Positions 1 through 10,685 of a DNA stretch of 64,000 nt are shown here, piece after piece. The stretch is taken from positions 736,425 to 800,424 of the forward strand of contig WBMW01001268.1 of the NCBI GenBank assembly GCA_013396635.1, written 5' to 3'. How positions within the stretch are numbered: the stretch's first letter is position 1; every line of letters begins with the position of its first letter. Position numbers and translations under genes: made by a program. Under the pieces are notes generated by a model, which saw nothing but the letters and a program-made list of their open reading frames with translations, was not told the DNA's origin and ran no database searches. The DNA is from Penelope pileata (Eukaryota > Chordata > Aves > Galliformes > Cracidae).

Positions 1-690
1 AAGCTCACTGAACAATATAGCTGGAGCTTTGAAGGTAGCAATGATTTTGCTCTACACAAAAGAAAGAGAGGGAATGGAAGAAAGAATGGAAAACAAGGTT
101 GGGGGTAAAGTAAAAACAACAACCCAGGCATGTTTTCTTACCTTCGCTACCTGAAGCTAAGTATCATCTTCTTACCCTTTACGACAAAGACACAGACTGC
201 AAAGCACCTGAATTACTCACTTCTACATGTGTGCTTGGAAATGTATTCAGAGCTATACAGGCATGTCAAAATCAGTCTTCTGAAGATCTGAACTCAACAT
301 CTAAGCCCTCTTGCCCACTGATCTGTGTATGTCTTTCCGTCAACACTCAAGCCTTAGTTTTTTGTTCCAAACTAGTTTTTCAAGTGAAAATAACCTTCTT
401 CCTGGCAAAAAAAAAAAAAATATTTCTTTCACAGTGTTGTAGTTCATCACTGAACAAGAGAGAAAAAGGAAGCAGAATTGCCTGTGCAAAGCAGCTCATT
501 TTCAGAATTTCCATAAAATAAAATTTTCCTTTTTTTTTTTTTTTTCCAACTGCTGGTTTGACTGCTGAATTTTCAAGTCAATCCAATAAAAATTCCTAAT
601 TAAGATTGAATAATAACAGTTTTATTCATCATTAAAAATAGGATATCCTGTAAGTCATTCTTTTTCCATGTCCTGTCTGCTCAGCCTTAC
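1..690 (-). other. SLC24A4 intron 10, partial
   Basis: Sequence after the exon 10 donor AAAG|GTAAGG, running off the left edge. It contains homopolymer runs (A at 407-420, T at 529-546) and one possible 9-base micro-exon at 142-150. The expected next loop exon, carrying a VMVDE-type motif, is not here. Confidence 0.8.
142..150 (-). other. Possible 9-base micro-exon in SLC24A4 intron 10
   Basis: On the minus strand GTAGCGAAG is preceded by ACTTAGCTTCAG and followed by GTAAGAAAAC, so both splice signals are good. Inserted after exon 10 it would add Gly-Ser-Glu and keep phase 1. So short a match may be chance, and I know of no published equivalent. Confidence 0.15.
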
Positions 691-830
691 CTTTCCATAG
701 TAATGGAATGGATGGGTCATCACAACTAGAGGCATAACATTTATTACCATCTTCCAGTTCGTTGTCTGTGTCACCACTTCCAACATTCTTGCTTTTGAGA
801 GTAAAGAAATTTTGCATCCTTACATTGTAC
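691..830 (-). CDS. SLC24A4: SLC24A4 coding exon 10: start of the large cytoplasmic loop
   Basis: One hundred and forty bases between acceptor CACTTTCAG and donor AAAG|GTAAGG. It encodes the end of Lys255 through residue 301 plus one base: YNVRMQNFFTLKSKNV, then a polar acidic stretch with DNELEDGNKC, and CDDPSIPLL. The KYNV-MQ-FFT start and the DDPS(I/V)PLL end match NCKX4. This is the region of the family with alternative splicing. The exon leaves in phase 1, so the next exon, outside the window, should complete a Val or Gly codon. Confidence 0.95.
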
Positions 831-1898
831 CTGAAAGTGCAAAAAGGTCTGAAAAGGCTGGACTGTTGTATTTCTTCATCAAATTTTTAAGTGTCTGAGA
901 ACAACTTATGCAGGAGGCAAGAAGTAAAGCATAGATGCACGTCCTCTGACAACTAACAGGAAGTTAGGAGACAGGACTATCCAATTCAGGGGCAATACAA
1001 TAGCAAAGCAACGGCTGTACCTCTCTCATGAGATACAGCAGAATGCAAGAAGACACTAGATCAGATTCAGAGAAGGCAGAACACTGGACCTGTAGGTTCT
1101 GGAGTCAGGACATTCACTATACAATGGCCTCTTTCCTCCTGCACCAGCTCTCAATTCACCTTGCTGTTTCTCTCAGTATGGCATTCCCTATTGCAGGCAC
1201 TAGAGAATTTCTGGGACTGTTGACCATAAACTTCTGAAGAAAGGATGTATCTATTTTAGCACTAGGATTACACCTTAGAAAGCTGTCAACGAACCCTGCT
1301 AAGACCTGATGCAGGAGAAAAGGGAAGCTGATGTTCCAAAAAGAGTGGTTTTGCAACGGCAGAACACCATGAGAGAAGTCTCAGCAACTTGCAGTTAAAA
1401 GGTGGACTTGCAGTAGATCCTTGCAGTAGCAGTCAGACCCCCGACTCTCCTGCCAGTGGCAGTGACAGTACACAAGAAGAATGTCATACACAATCTGGTA
1501 TGAAATAATGTTAAGGTCAGTATAAGCTCAGCTGTCTCTCTGTCTGACTTTGCTCTCCAGAGGTTACAGGGTATGTGTAATAGCTGACATACTATGTGCT
1601 TACAATGCTGAGCACCCAGTGGACTTTTCCATATATCTTTGTAATAATGACATTTCTTCAACTACTTCTGAAAGCTGCTTTACCTCAGAGCACTATGAAA
1701 AAGGATGCATGAAAATATTTGCTGTTGGCTGAGCATGTATTTGGAACAAAATTGATTAAGCATGAAAATGCAAGGGACCATACACAGAAAGATGACTGGT
1801 TGCATTTTTCTCAGGAGGGCCAAGGACAAAACCACACCAAAAGAATGATGGTCAATTAACACCTACAGGGAAAAAATACAGAGGAAAAAAGCACTTAC
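831..1898 (-). other. SLC24A4 intron 9
   Basis: Intron of 1068 bases between TGAA|GTAAGT and CACTTTCAG. Unique AT-rich sequence with no repeat or gene recognised. Confidence 0.9.
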
Positions 1899-1952
1899 TT
1901 CATTATAAGTATGTAGAATGAATACATAATGATGAGTATAAGACTTTCCCAC
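1899..1952 (-). CDS. SLC24A4: SLC24A4 coding exon 9: last membrane segment of the N-terminal cluster
   Basis: Fifty-four bases encode the rest of Trp237 through two bases of Lys255: WWESLILIIMYSFYILIMK. The donor is TGAA|GTAAGT. The acceptor reads GTCTCTCTGAG and is preceded by a run of 23 T on the minus strand (1964-1986 on the plus strand). The -3 base of the acceptor is G, which is unfavourable. The frame joins exactly with exons 8 and 10, and the protein matches the family. Confidence 0.92.
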
Positions 1953-2668
1953 CTCAGAGAGACAAAAAAAAAAAAAAAAAAAAAAAGGTGTTAAAAGACC
2001 ACTTAAACGGCTGTATCCTTCACAAGTTTAATGTAGGAATGTGGAATAAACATCTAGTAAAGGTCACATTCGTGTACACAGGACTCAGGCCATTAAGATT
2101 CGATGGTGTCTCAGGAAAATGGGGGAAGCAAAGACTAGCAAGTTCTGATAAACATGCAAATAAAATGTAATGCATGCATTTCAAAAATGTGCTACCCAGA
2201 CTGAAACCAGAGCTGCCCTCCGAGGATCACAATGCTAAGGCATTCTGTCACTTCAGTGCAGAAGCACAGGCAGGCACTCTGAAAGGACTCTTTTAGAAGA
2301 TTCCTATGATCTTCCACTAGGATCCTGCCTTGTACTATTCTCTGGGACACCCAGCACCCCTGTAAATGTTAACAACTAGAATAAGACCAGCAGAACTTTG
2401 GTTATGCTCTCTGCATGTCCTTCAGGCCTTATGTATTTACTTAGTTATGCTGATTTACCTATCTAATCTTCGCAAGTTTTTAAATTTTCTTATTTTCCTG
2501 TGATCATCATAAAAAATACAACTAAAGAAAACACTTTGGATTTCTTAGCTGTCAAATTCAGCTCCTGCTTACAAAGTGCATGAATGAAATCTAGGTATAC
2601 TGCAACACCATTAACTGATCAGTATCATGGCAAATATAGGATGTTAAGGAATAGTTTATGCAACTTAC
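1953..2668 (-). other. SLC24A4 intron 8
   Basis: Intron of 716 bases between AATG|GTAAGT and the acceptor GTCTCTCTGAG, which follows a 23-base poly-T tract. No mobile element is recognised. Confidence 0.9.
1964..1986 (-). repeat. Poly-T tract of the exon 9 splice acceptor
   Basis: Twenty-three uninterrupted A on the plus strand (T on the gene strand) begin 11 bases upstream of the exon 9 boundary. Together with GTCTCTCTGAG they form the polypyrimidine tract. The homopolymer probably varies in length between individuals. Confidence 0.85.
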
Positions 2669-2694
2669 CATTCTATTTTCTCATCGTATATGAA
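2669..2694 (-). CDS. SLC24A4: SLC24A4 coding exon 8: 26-base exon
   Basis: This exon is too short to show in an ordinary open-reading-frame scan. It lies between acceptor TTTCTTTCTAG and donor AATG|GTAAGT and encodes FIYDEKIE plus two bases of Trp237. FIYDE(K/Q)I-WW is the conserved short loop after the preceding membrane segment. It joins exon 7 in phase 0 and exon 9 in phase 2. Skipping it would shift the frame, so it must be included for a full exchanger. Confidence 0.93.
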
Positions 2695-4688
2695 CTAGAA
2701 AGAAAAAAAAAAGGAAACATAATTATACATTCCCCTCTTCTATGTTGAAAAACATTCAAATTTATTTAATAAACATCAGTCATATCTAGATAGAAGCTAC
2801 TGGAGATTTCCCCTTTTGACCCTTTCCAACCAGAACTTTCACCATATGGATTGTGCCCCTTACAGCCCTAAAGCACAAAACTTGTGGACAAGGCTTGGAT
2901 CTCCGTCAGTGACTGTTATAAATACTTAGTAAAACAGCATGAGCATGTAAGAGACAGACGTTTCACTTCTACTCTTAGGCCAAGTGGTTACTCATACTCT
3001 ACTCTGCATGCTCCTTATCTCTAAATTGGAGAGAGATGGATTGGAAGGGTGGACTATTTAGTGGATAAGAAATTAGCTGGACTGCATCCAGAGAGTTGTG
3101 GCCAATGTCTCTATGTCCAGGTGGAAATCAGTAACGAGCGGTACCCCTCCAGGGTCCATACTGGAATCAGTACTATCTAATATCTTTATTAACGATGAAG
3201 ACAGTGGTAGACAGTGGGATCAAGCATACCCTCAGTAAGTTTGCTGATGACACCATGCTGAGTGGTGCAGCTGACACAACAGAAGGAAGGGATGCCATCC
3301 AGAGGGATCTGGACAGGTTTGAGAAGCAGGCTCTCATAAACATTGTGAAGTTCAACAAGATCAAGTACAAGGTGCTGCACCTTGGTTGGGGCAATCCCAA
3401 ACATCAGTACAGGCTGGGAGGTGAACGGATTGAGAGCAGCCCTGCAGAGAAGGACTTGGGGGTACTGGTGGATGAAAAACTGGACGTGAGTCGGTAGTAA
3501 GCGCTTGCAGCCCAAAAAGTCAATTGTATCCTGGACTGCATAAAAAGAAGTATGGCTAGCAGGGCAAGTGAAGTGACTTTCCCCCTCTGCTCCACCCTTG
3601 TGAGACCCCACCTGGAGCACTGTGTTCATTTCTGGGGCCACATGACTCATGTGGACCTGTTAGTGTGGGTCCAGAGGAGGGCCACAAAAATGACTAGAGG
3701 GACAGAACATCTCTACTACAAAGAAAGGCTGAGAGAGCTGGAGTTGTTTAGTTTGCAGGAGGCTCCAGGGAGACCTTCCTGCAACCTTTCAATACTTAAA
3801 GGGGGCTTCTAAGAAAGATGGAGAAAGATTTCTTTTTTACAAAGGCATGTAATGACAGGACAAGGCGTAATATTTTTCAACTGAAAGAGGGTAGATTTAG
3901 GTTAAGATGTAAGGAAGAAATTCTTCAGTATGAGAGTGGTTAGGCACTGGAAAAGGTTGCCCACAGAAGCTGTGTGTGCCCCCTCCCTGGAAGTGTTCAA
4001 GGTCAGGCTGGATGGGGCTTTGAGCAATCTGGTCAAAAATCTGACAGTTGCGCCTGTTCATGGCTGGGTGGTTGGAACTAGGTGAGTTTTAATGTCCCTT
4101 CCAGCCCAAACCATTCTATGATGCTGTTTAACTTCAGTAACTGATAGGGCAGTTACTGATCCATACATATCACAAACCAAACTAAGTGGATTCTTCCCTT
4201 ACCTGCCACCAGGCACTATAAAAGTGTATGCTAAGATCTACCTCACTGTTCCAGATAAAAAGTGATATCTCACTGGTGCTCTATTAGGAAAATTTTACCC
4301 AGAATCTGTTAAATAAAACTACTGTGTAGAGGCAAGATAGAGCCACGTTCTCTATTTAAAATACAGGTGCAAGGTGCAGCTCAAAACTTCCCATCTCCAC
4401 CAGCAGTCCCCTAGGTCAGAAGAGAGTGCTAACTGCACCACACACTGCTGGTCTGCAGAACTTTACAGACTGTAGGTACAAAATGAATGGACATGGACTG
4501 ACGCGATGGACACATTCTGTGGGACTGTACAATGTTTTTATATTTGGTAGATACAGTGGAGCTGAGCTTCTGGATGTCACTAGAAACAGCTAGGAAAGTA
4601 ACTGTTCATCAACACATATCAATGCTTAGCAGACTGATCCTACCAAATCAAGCAATGAAACACTTTAATTGATAAGAGAACTACTTAC
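2695..4688 (-). other. SLC24A4 intron 7
   Basis: Intron of 1994 bases between GTT|GTAAGT and TTTCTAG. About half of it is a CR1 LINE inserted in the opposite orientation to the gene. Confidence 0.9.
3050..4128 (+). mobile_element. CR1 LINE, 5'-truncated, end of reverse transcriptase plus 3' UTR
   Basis: CR1 is the dominant avian non-LTR retrotransposon. The translated plus strand around 3195-3497 shows KFADDTMLSGAADTTEGRDA, containing the reverse-transcriptase FADD catalytic motif, followed by the CR1-typical GLGVLVDEKL-like block. The element then runs through the conserved 3' UTR (GAAATTCTT...GGTTGCCCACAGAAGCTGTG) and ends at CCATTCTATGATG. Frameshifts and stops break the reading frame, so it is inactive. 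It lies antisense to SLC24A4 in intron 7. Confidence 0.93.
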
Positions 4689-4763
4689 AACAATAAGTAT
4701 GACAACAGATATGGTGTAGTACACAGAGTCTCGGAACACAGCCCACTGGGTAAGACAAACCAC
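4689..4763 (-). CDS. SLC24A4: SLC24A4 coding exon 7: loop and next membrane segment
   Basis: Seventy-five bases, phase 0 at both ends, between acceptor TTTTTCAG and donor GTT|GTAAGT. It encodes residues 204-228: VVCLTQWAVF, then RDSVYYTISVVILIV. RDSVYYTISV is the NCKX4 form of this region; NCKX3 has a different sequence here. The exon is a multiple of three and could be skipped without a frameshift, but that would remove a membrane segment. Confidence 0.95.
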
Positions 4764-5500
4764 CTGAAAAATATCACAGCTTTAGACAGCAAAAGTAGTG
4801 ATTCTAAAAACAAAGCAAAGGCTTCCATCCTGCAATCATTTAGGTGTATAAGCAGAATTGTAATTAACAATTCTGGAACAAATAGTAATTTTATGCTAAC
4901 AAGAACTCATATCAGTCTGTTAGACAATGTATCTAATAATAACCACTGTTGATGAAAATCATACAAAAACTTTCATTTATGAAATACACTTCTTACTAAT
5001 AATATTTTTACCATAATTTCAGTTGTGAAGTACAACTCATTACAGTGTAGCAAAACGACAGATCCCACACCATTCTAATTGTGGACATATCGGTCCTAAT
5101 ACAGAAGAAAATAAGATACACAGTCTAACCAGCTACTGAGTAGACAGAACAAATCTCATGACTGTATTCTAGACTCTCTGATCAAAATCAGTACCAGGAA
5201 GGATTAGCAGAGGCCACTGATCAGCTGACTGTGGACACAGTATTGTATGAAGAAGAATCAGGTTCCTCTGTATGCTACATGCTCAGAGTGCAGAAACTAC
5301 AGTTGAACTTTTTGGAAACACTTATATTTGTGAAGTATTCCATATTTGTTTTCCAAAATTGATAGCTCTCCCCTTGCCAGCTCATTGTTGGTTTTTTTTT
5401 TTTTTTTTAATTAATGGTCCTTATTTTTTTCAAATATTTACTCATGCATACCCATCAAATACAAGCAACTGAACTCCAGAAAGAAAAGCATCTTACTAAC
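4764..5500 (-). other. SLC24A4 intron 6
   Basis: Intron of 737 bases between GGACAG|GTTAGT and TTTTTCAG. A poly-T run lies at 5393-5408. Nothing else is recognised. Confidence 0.9.
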
Positions 5501-5604
5501 CTGTCCTGCAAACAATCCACATACACCAACAATGCAGAGGATGTTGAAAACTGCTGAGCCGACAATGGTCCCTACTCCTACATCTCCATGAGTGATAAAT
5601 ACAC
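5501..5604 (-). CDS. SLC24A4: SLC24A4 coding exon 6: second half of alpha-1 repeat
   Basis: One hundred and four bases between acceptor TTTGCAG and donor GGACAG|GTTAGT, encoding the rest of Gly169 through Gln203. It carries VFITHGDVGVGTIVGSAVFN and then ILCIVGVCGLFAGQ. The GTIVGSAVFNIL core with Asn189 is the conserved pore motif of the family. His174 in ITHGD favours NCKX4 over NCKX3, which has Lys there. No frame disruption is visible. Confidence 0.97.
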
Positions 5605-7630
5605 CTGCAAAGCAAAATGTGTTATTACCACTGTCATTTCATTTTAGACCCCAGATGATTAGTCAGAATGCGGACTACCCAAAAATAACAGATCATTTAA
5701 GTTTTACCAAAATGAGCTTCATAATAAATGCTCACTTCTCTGTGGAATATTTTGTGCTTACAGTCTGGCTAGCAGCTCCCCATTTTAGGTTGAATATCTC
5801 TATATAAGTATTATTGTTAAAATTAAATAAATGTCTGAACTAGTTCTACACTAAGTCCTGTATTTCACACCTTGGATGTTACTGATGTAGCAACCCATTC
5901 AAATGAGTGAAAAATATCTCTGGTCACATCAAAAGCATGAAATTCCTTTCACATAGTATAATAAAGCACAGATACTTCACACATTCAATATTTAGCATCT
6001 TGGAATGTCTCATGGTAGCAAGAGATTCTTCCCTCAAAAAACTGGTAGCTATCTTGAGTGTAGTAATGCATGTCTTCTGACTCCACCAGGCAAACAGGAT
6101 TCAAACTTAACCTGTTCTAGTACCACATCTCACATTTCCTTTAGTAAACCCACACATGCCTCAGATAACAACCTGTAACATAACAATCTGAACATAACAA
6201 TCATTGTTGTATCAGAACAATAAAAATTAAGGGCTGGAAGAGAACTCAATGCATTCTCTAATGTAATCTTCCACACTGAGACACGGCCAAAGATAACTTG
6301 AATGCACTACAGAGCTGTGTCTTGTACTTCACATCTTTCACTAAAGGGAGCCTTAGAGACTTACACTCACTTTTTTTCAAGATTTCCTTTAAGGTATTAA
6401 TTTCCTAACCTCCTACCATTTTTTTCATGTCTCTGCATATGTTCTAGTTTGTCCGCAACTCTTTCGAACCACAGTAATAAGATTGGATATAATATCCCAA
6501 ATGCTGTCTAGCAGAACTGAGCAAAGCAGGATACTTCACAAAGCCTGGGCTTTATAAATGGGCCCAATATATAATCAGTTGTTATCTGCAACATCCCACC
6601 ATTAACTATTTTTCAACTCCTGCTTCTTCTGCAATGCACCAAGGCCCTTTTAGACCTACAGCTCCCCAACCAGTTATTATTCTTCTTAGGTATATATTCA
6701 CTTCATTAGTTTTATGTTTCTCATTTGTTTCTCATTATGTATGTTTCTCATTAAACTTCACCTTGTTGATTTTAAATTGGTCAAAATCTTTCTTCATCTT
6801 CAGCCTTCCATCTAGTCTCCACTTTTTCACTCAAGTTATTCATAAAAGTAAGACTGACGTTTTGCAGTACGTCTTCACATTCATCTCCAGCTTTAAACCT
6901 AGCTTTTAATCCCTAATATTTGAGAACCGCTTCCTAATAATTTGGACAGAATGCTATAGTACATTCTTTTAGATTGTATTTCCCTTAAGTTTGTAAGAAT
7001 GTCAGTCAGGATTGTAGCAGAAAGTATACTGAAGTTTTACTAAAAACAGATGTATCATATTTGCTGCATTCTCCTCCCTTCCCCATCAATGTATCCTGTG
7101 TCCTTCTTTCTTTCTGTCTTAAAAAAGTTCTGCTTTCGCCATCTACACATCCTTTCTATATAAATAATCCTTAGTTGTACAGATTGCCTGAAAAAATTCT
7201 GTAAGTAATGTACACAGAACATCATGTCCTTCTGACTTTAGCAGATCAGACTTATATCTGTACATTAATTTATCTTCTTCCATGTTCTTTGTTCTCCTAC
7301 TTCCTTGCTAAAATTAATTCCTTTTATTTGTGAAGAAAGAAGCAAAAGAGCCATCAAATACCTCAAATTCTTTCTCAAGGGACCACAAGACATCTCCTCT
7401 TTTACTTCCTATGCTCAGAATCAACCATTCCTCCCTGTGTTTTGAGAGGAGATTCACAGTTTCTTGAGATATTTTGAGTAGTTAATTATACCATGAACCA
7501 CGGACTAGCTGACAGCTGCAATTGCTGATTATAAATTGACAGAAGAACAGTAGTACTTTTGGATACCTCTGCTTGATCTGCTGCTGATTTTTTAACAGTT
7601 CTCATGAAAGCCAGCATGTGGGCTCCATAC
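5605..7630 (-). other. SLC24A4 intron 5
   Basis: Intron of 2026 bases between ATAG|GTATGG and TTTGCAG. Its middle resembles an old, diverged CR1 LINE on the minus strand, listed separately. The rest is AT-rich and unassigned. Confidence 0.9.
6215..6960 (-). mobile_element. Old diverged CR1 LINE fragment (tentative)
   Basis: Several stretches resemble the complement of CR1: a 3'-end-like block at 6229-6260, GGATATAATATCCCAAATGC...CAGAACTGAGCAAAGCAGGA near 6485-6535, and TTAAACTTCACCTTGTTGATTTTAAATTGG near 6752-6781. Divergence is high, so the boundaries and the family call are uncertain. Confidence 0.4.
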
Positions 7631-7715
7631 CTATAACAGATGCAAACAGCTCTGGCGTGGAGCTCCCTGCAGCCATGAATGTGGCTCCAGCAACATCTTC
7701 ACTCAAATGTAGCCT
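7631..7715 (-). CDS. SLC24A4: SLC24A4 coding exon 5: first half of alpha-1 repeat
   Basis: Eighty-five bases between acceptor TCTTCCAG and donor ATAG|GTATGG, encoding residues 141-168 plus one base. It holds RLHLSEDVAGATF followed by MAAGSSTPELFASVI. Glu162 in PELF corresponds to the alpha-1 acidic residue known to be essential for cation transport in NCKX2. The Thr before PELF, where other NCKX members have Ala, agrees with NCKX4. The exon lies at the heart of the Na/Ca exchanger domain. Confidence 0.97.
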
Positions 7716-9476
7716 CTGGAAGAGAAGTACTGGTTATGTCAGCACTGCTGCTCTGCTTACATTGCACAGTCCTACAGCCTCAAAGAAAGAAGCTCTTCAT
7801 TTTTTGGTCACAGTGTTATTAAAGAATGAACAGTCACTGTGATGTAGAAACAGACACTGCTTCTTGGGAAGACATATACACTTTAGGTAAGTAAAAGGTT
7901 TTTATCCTAAGTCAATGAGGTGTCAGATAATACTACCTACTTATAAATAACTGATAAGCTGATTGTGGCTTAGATGTTAGAGAAAAGCATCTCTTGCAAA
8001 CTCAAAAATTTCAAACTCAAATTGCTTTCAAGAATTCACTTTCGGAACTCTACATACAATCATTTAACAATTAAGACCAATTCTTGAGGTCTCTTAAATT
8101 TCAAAATTGACAAAAGAAAAATATAACCTCTGTGAACGAATCCTACTAACAGCAGGCCTAGTTCTGTCTTCACTTACAACTGTGTTAATCAAAAGTGATT
8201 CTACTGACATAAACAAAATTAGTCCAATTAGATACAGAACGGCCTGTGCATGGCAGTTAGATCTATTTTTGTGACAGCGTCTCTTAAGCTCTAATAGGAT
8301 ATAGGTGCCTTAGGTGCCTTAGACTTCTAAGACCAGCAGATATGTTTAGCTTTGCAAGTGGGCTGCATCAATTAAAATACTGTGAGGATCTTTTCCTTGA
8401 AATTGATATGCAGATTGTTTAATGGAGGGTTTTTTCTTTTTTTTTCATCTACCACCAGTCATATCGCAGAAGGAGCTCAAACAAAAGTACACTAACTATG
8501 TGAATTCTTCTTAGCTGTCTCACAACTTAATTAGTACAACCTAACTGGTACAAGTTAAACAACGGTGTACAAGGTGCAGGTGTATGTGCTGAAGACAGAA
8601 CACCTGAAAAGGGAAAGAAAAGATCCCTATTCAATATTTTGCTGTTATTGGCTGTCTTCCTTATTCTTCCATCTCTCCCTCTACTGATAAGTAAAAGTAC
8701 ATAGCTCTAAGTAATTTTAACAGGAATTCAGTTCATATATCCATAGGAAAATAGACTTTTTTTTTAGTCACATGGGTTTTTCCAAAAATGGTCACATGCA
8801 CTTCTATAAAAAAGTGAAGGAGATGAGTTTTCTATTTTACCATCAGAACGGAAGCAAAATCTGGTTTTGTATTTTGTATGCATTTAGTAACAATTCACCA
8901 AAGCCTTACCTAACATAAAATTTTCTTGCCTCTCCTGATCATCTCTGTTACCTAGAATTCTACATGCAATCTACATGCAATCTTCTCAGCAATTATGGAA
9001 AGGAATATACTAAACTTTTGGATATAAAAATACGTATTCCCATTCCATATCAAATCAAGATACATAGGATTCTTATGCATTCCCCTTTTTCTCTGCTTTC
9101 TCCTAAGCACTTTCCCCATGCTGATACAGTGCAGATGTGGAAGAAAAATTGCACAGTCAACACATTAATTTGGCTATGCATGATTTTTATTTATGTTTTT
9201 ACAAGTGAATCTTAAAACTAGAGTACAATAATAAACCCAACTCGTGTATATCATATCGATCCTACCTACATGCTTCAGGTGTTTAAGAGTGGATTTTGCC
9301 AAGTGATCTCCTTAAATCTTTCATTTCTTCTCCTTGAATGTGTCCTAACCAACTGAAAAGGACTGTGACCAAAAAATTCATAGGAAGGTGCTCCAAAAAA
9401 TGAGGGCACAAAATGTTCAGTGCTGCGACATTCTCTAAACAAATTTTCAGAAGAGAAATAAAGTTGTTTAACATAC
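7716..9476 (-). other. SLC24A4 intron 4
   Basis: Intron of 1761 bases between GAG|GTATGT and TCTTCCAG. It holds small direct duplications, such as CTACATGCAAT twice near 8961-8983 and AGGTGCCTT twice near 8305-8323, and otherwise unique AT-rich sequence. Confidence 0.9.
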
Positions 9477-9551
9477 CTCACAAATTTTCTCTAAGGATGG
9501 AACAAAGAAGTCATCACATACTATAGCCAAAGCATAGAACATATACAGAGC
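9477..9551 (-). CDS. SLC24A4: SLC24A4 coding exon 4: first membrane segment of the exchanger core
   Basis: Seventy-five bases, phase 0 at both ends, between acceptor CTTACAG and donor GAG|GTATGT. It encodes residues 116-140: ALYMFYALAIVCDDFFVPSL and then EKICE. The hydrophobic ALYMFYALAIVC run followed by DDFFVPSLEKICE is a signature shared by NCKX2, 3 and 4. The next exon supplies the directly following RLHLSEDVAGATF. Confidence 0.96.
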
Positions 9552-10608
9552 CTGTAAGAAAATAAATTCAGGAAATACTTCAGATATTTCCTCTACATAA
9601 AAAAGAGGAAAAAAAGCAATGTTAAATCAATTCAGACAGGTAAGAATACATAGCTTCATTTTCCATTCCATTTCAAATAACAGTAACTGTGCTAATCAAT
9701 GGCACAAAAGCAGATTCTTTTACCTAGGGTAAAGTTTAGGACAACAATGGTTGCCAGGCCTTACAACATGAAATGTACCACGGTTTGAAAGGACAGAGTG
9801 CCACAAAAGAATTAATAGATAGGAAAGTAAGAGGCAAGGCTTTACCAGGTTACATGGTCCTCCATCTATATTTTCAACCGATTATTGGCTCAAGTAATTG
9901 AAAAGAAAGCAACACAAAATAATCACACCTGGAAATAAGTGCACCCCGACCATGGCTCACTGCAACACACCTCTCAGTAATGACTCTGATTTCATGCATG
10001 CATATGATGCTCCCACAGTCTAATGAGGCCTTACGTTTCCTGATTGGGTACTGGGCCTAATCCTGCTATTCTCCATCCTTTTTTACTCTGCTTTTCCTGA
10101 GATGGGAATGGAAAACTGAAGCCTGTGGGTCTTACTTGTTTTGCTTTTTCCACAATAAAATATAAATCTCAACACGATATTTTCTGCATTTCTTCAGGTT
10201 GGGTTTTTGTTTTTGTTTTCAACTACAATTGCATCTTTTGCACAGAGGCACAATAGACAGGAAAGAGAATCAAGAATCTTCCACATCATAGATTACGTCA
10301 TCAGCAAAGGAATCCCAAACCCTATTTATATAAGATGAAATACAAGTCAGTGAAAGAAATCCCTACATGCCCCATGGGGACAGGATTTTATCTCCAAGAA
10401 GATGCATGCACTGCAAATTCAGACCTGAGTAATTTTTTTAAATAAATACTATTTTTTGAGCATTTGTACCCACAGAGACATATTAGAAATATGATACAAA
10501 AATATTAAAAGTATGTTGATATATATATAGTAAGGGCACTAAGATGATCAACATCTTGCAAAGAAATAAAAGCAAAACAAAAATTAAGCACAGTAGAGGA
10601 AAACTTAC
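9552..10608 (-). other. SLC24A4 intron 3
   Basis: Intron of 1057 bases between GCT|GTAAGT and CTTACAG. AT-rich, with no repeat or second gene recognised. Confidence 0.9.
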
Positions 10609-10685
10609 AGCAATTACGTGAAGCAGAACCCCTCCTTGCTGTCGTTCTTTATTTGTGAATATATCTTCAGGAAATTCATTAATGG
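10609..10685 (-). CDS. SLC24A4: SLC24A4 coding exon 3: end of extracellular linker, start of first membrane cluster
   Basis: Acceptor CTGTTTCAG and donor GCT|GTAAGT flank 77 bases. Entry phase 1 completes Ala90. The product INEFPEDIFTNKERQQG matches the conserved EFP-D-(I/L)F-(S/T)N-ERQ-G block that precedes the first exchanger membrane segment, and it continues into GVLLHVIA, the start of that segment. It lies about 48.9 kb downstream of exon 2 and 1.06 kb upstream of exon 4. Confidence 0.94.

Noticed and set aside
632..690. In-frame extension of exon 10 past its donor (KAEQTGHGK...) that faintly resembles the next part of NCKX4
   Set aside because: The AAAG|GTAAGG donor is strong and in the expected phase, the resemblance is only a few residues, and the frame ends at a stop after about 15 codons.
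3189..3812. Open frames of 86-153 codons around 3.2-3.8 kb
   Set aside because: They are sense or antisense readings of the CR1 LINE, not host genes.
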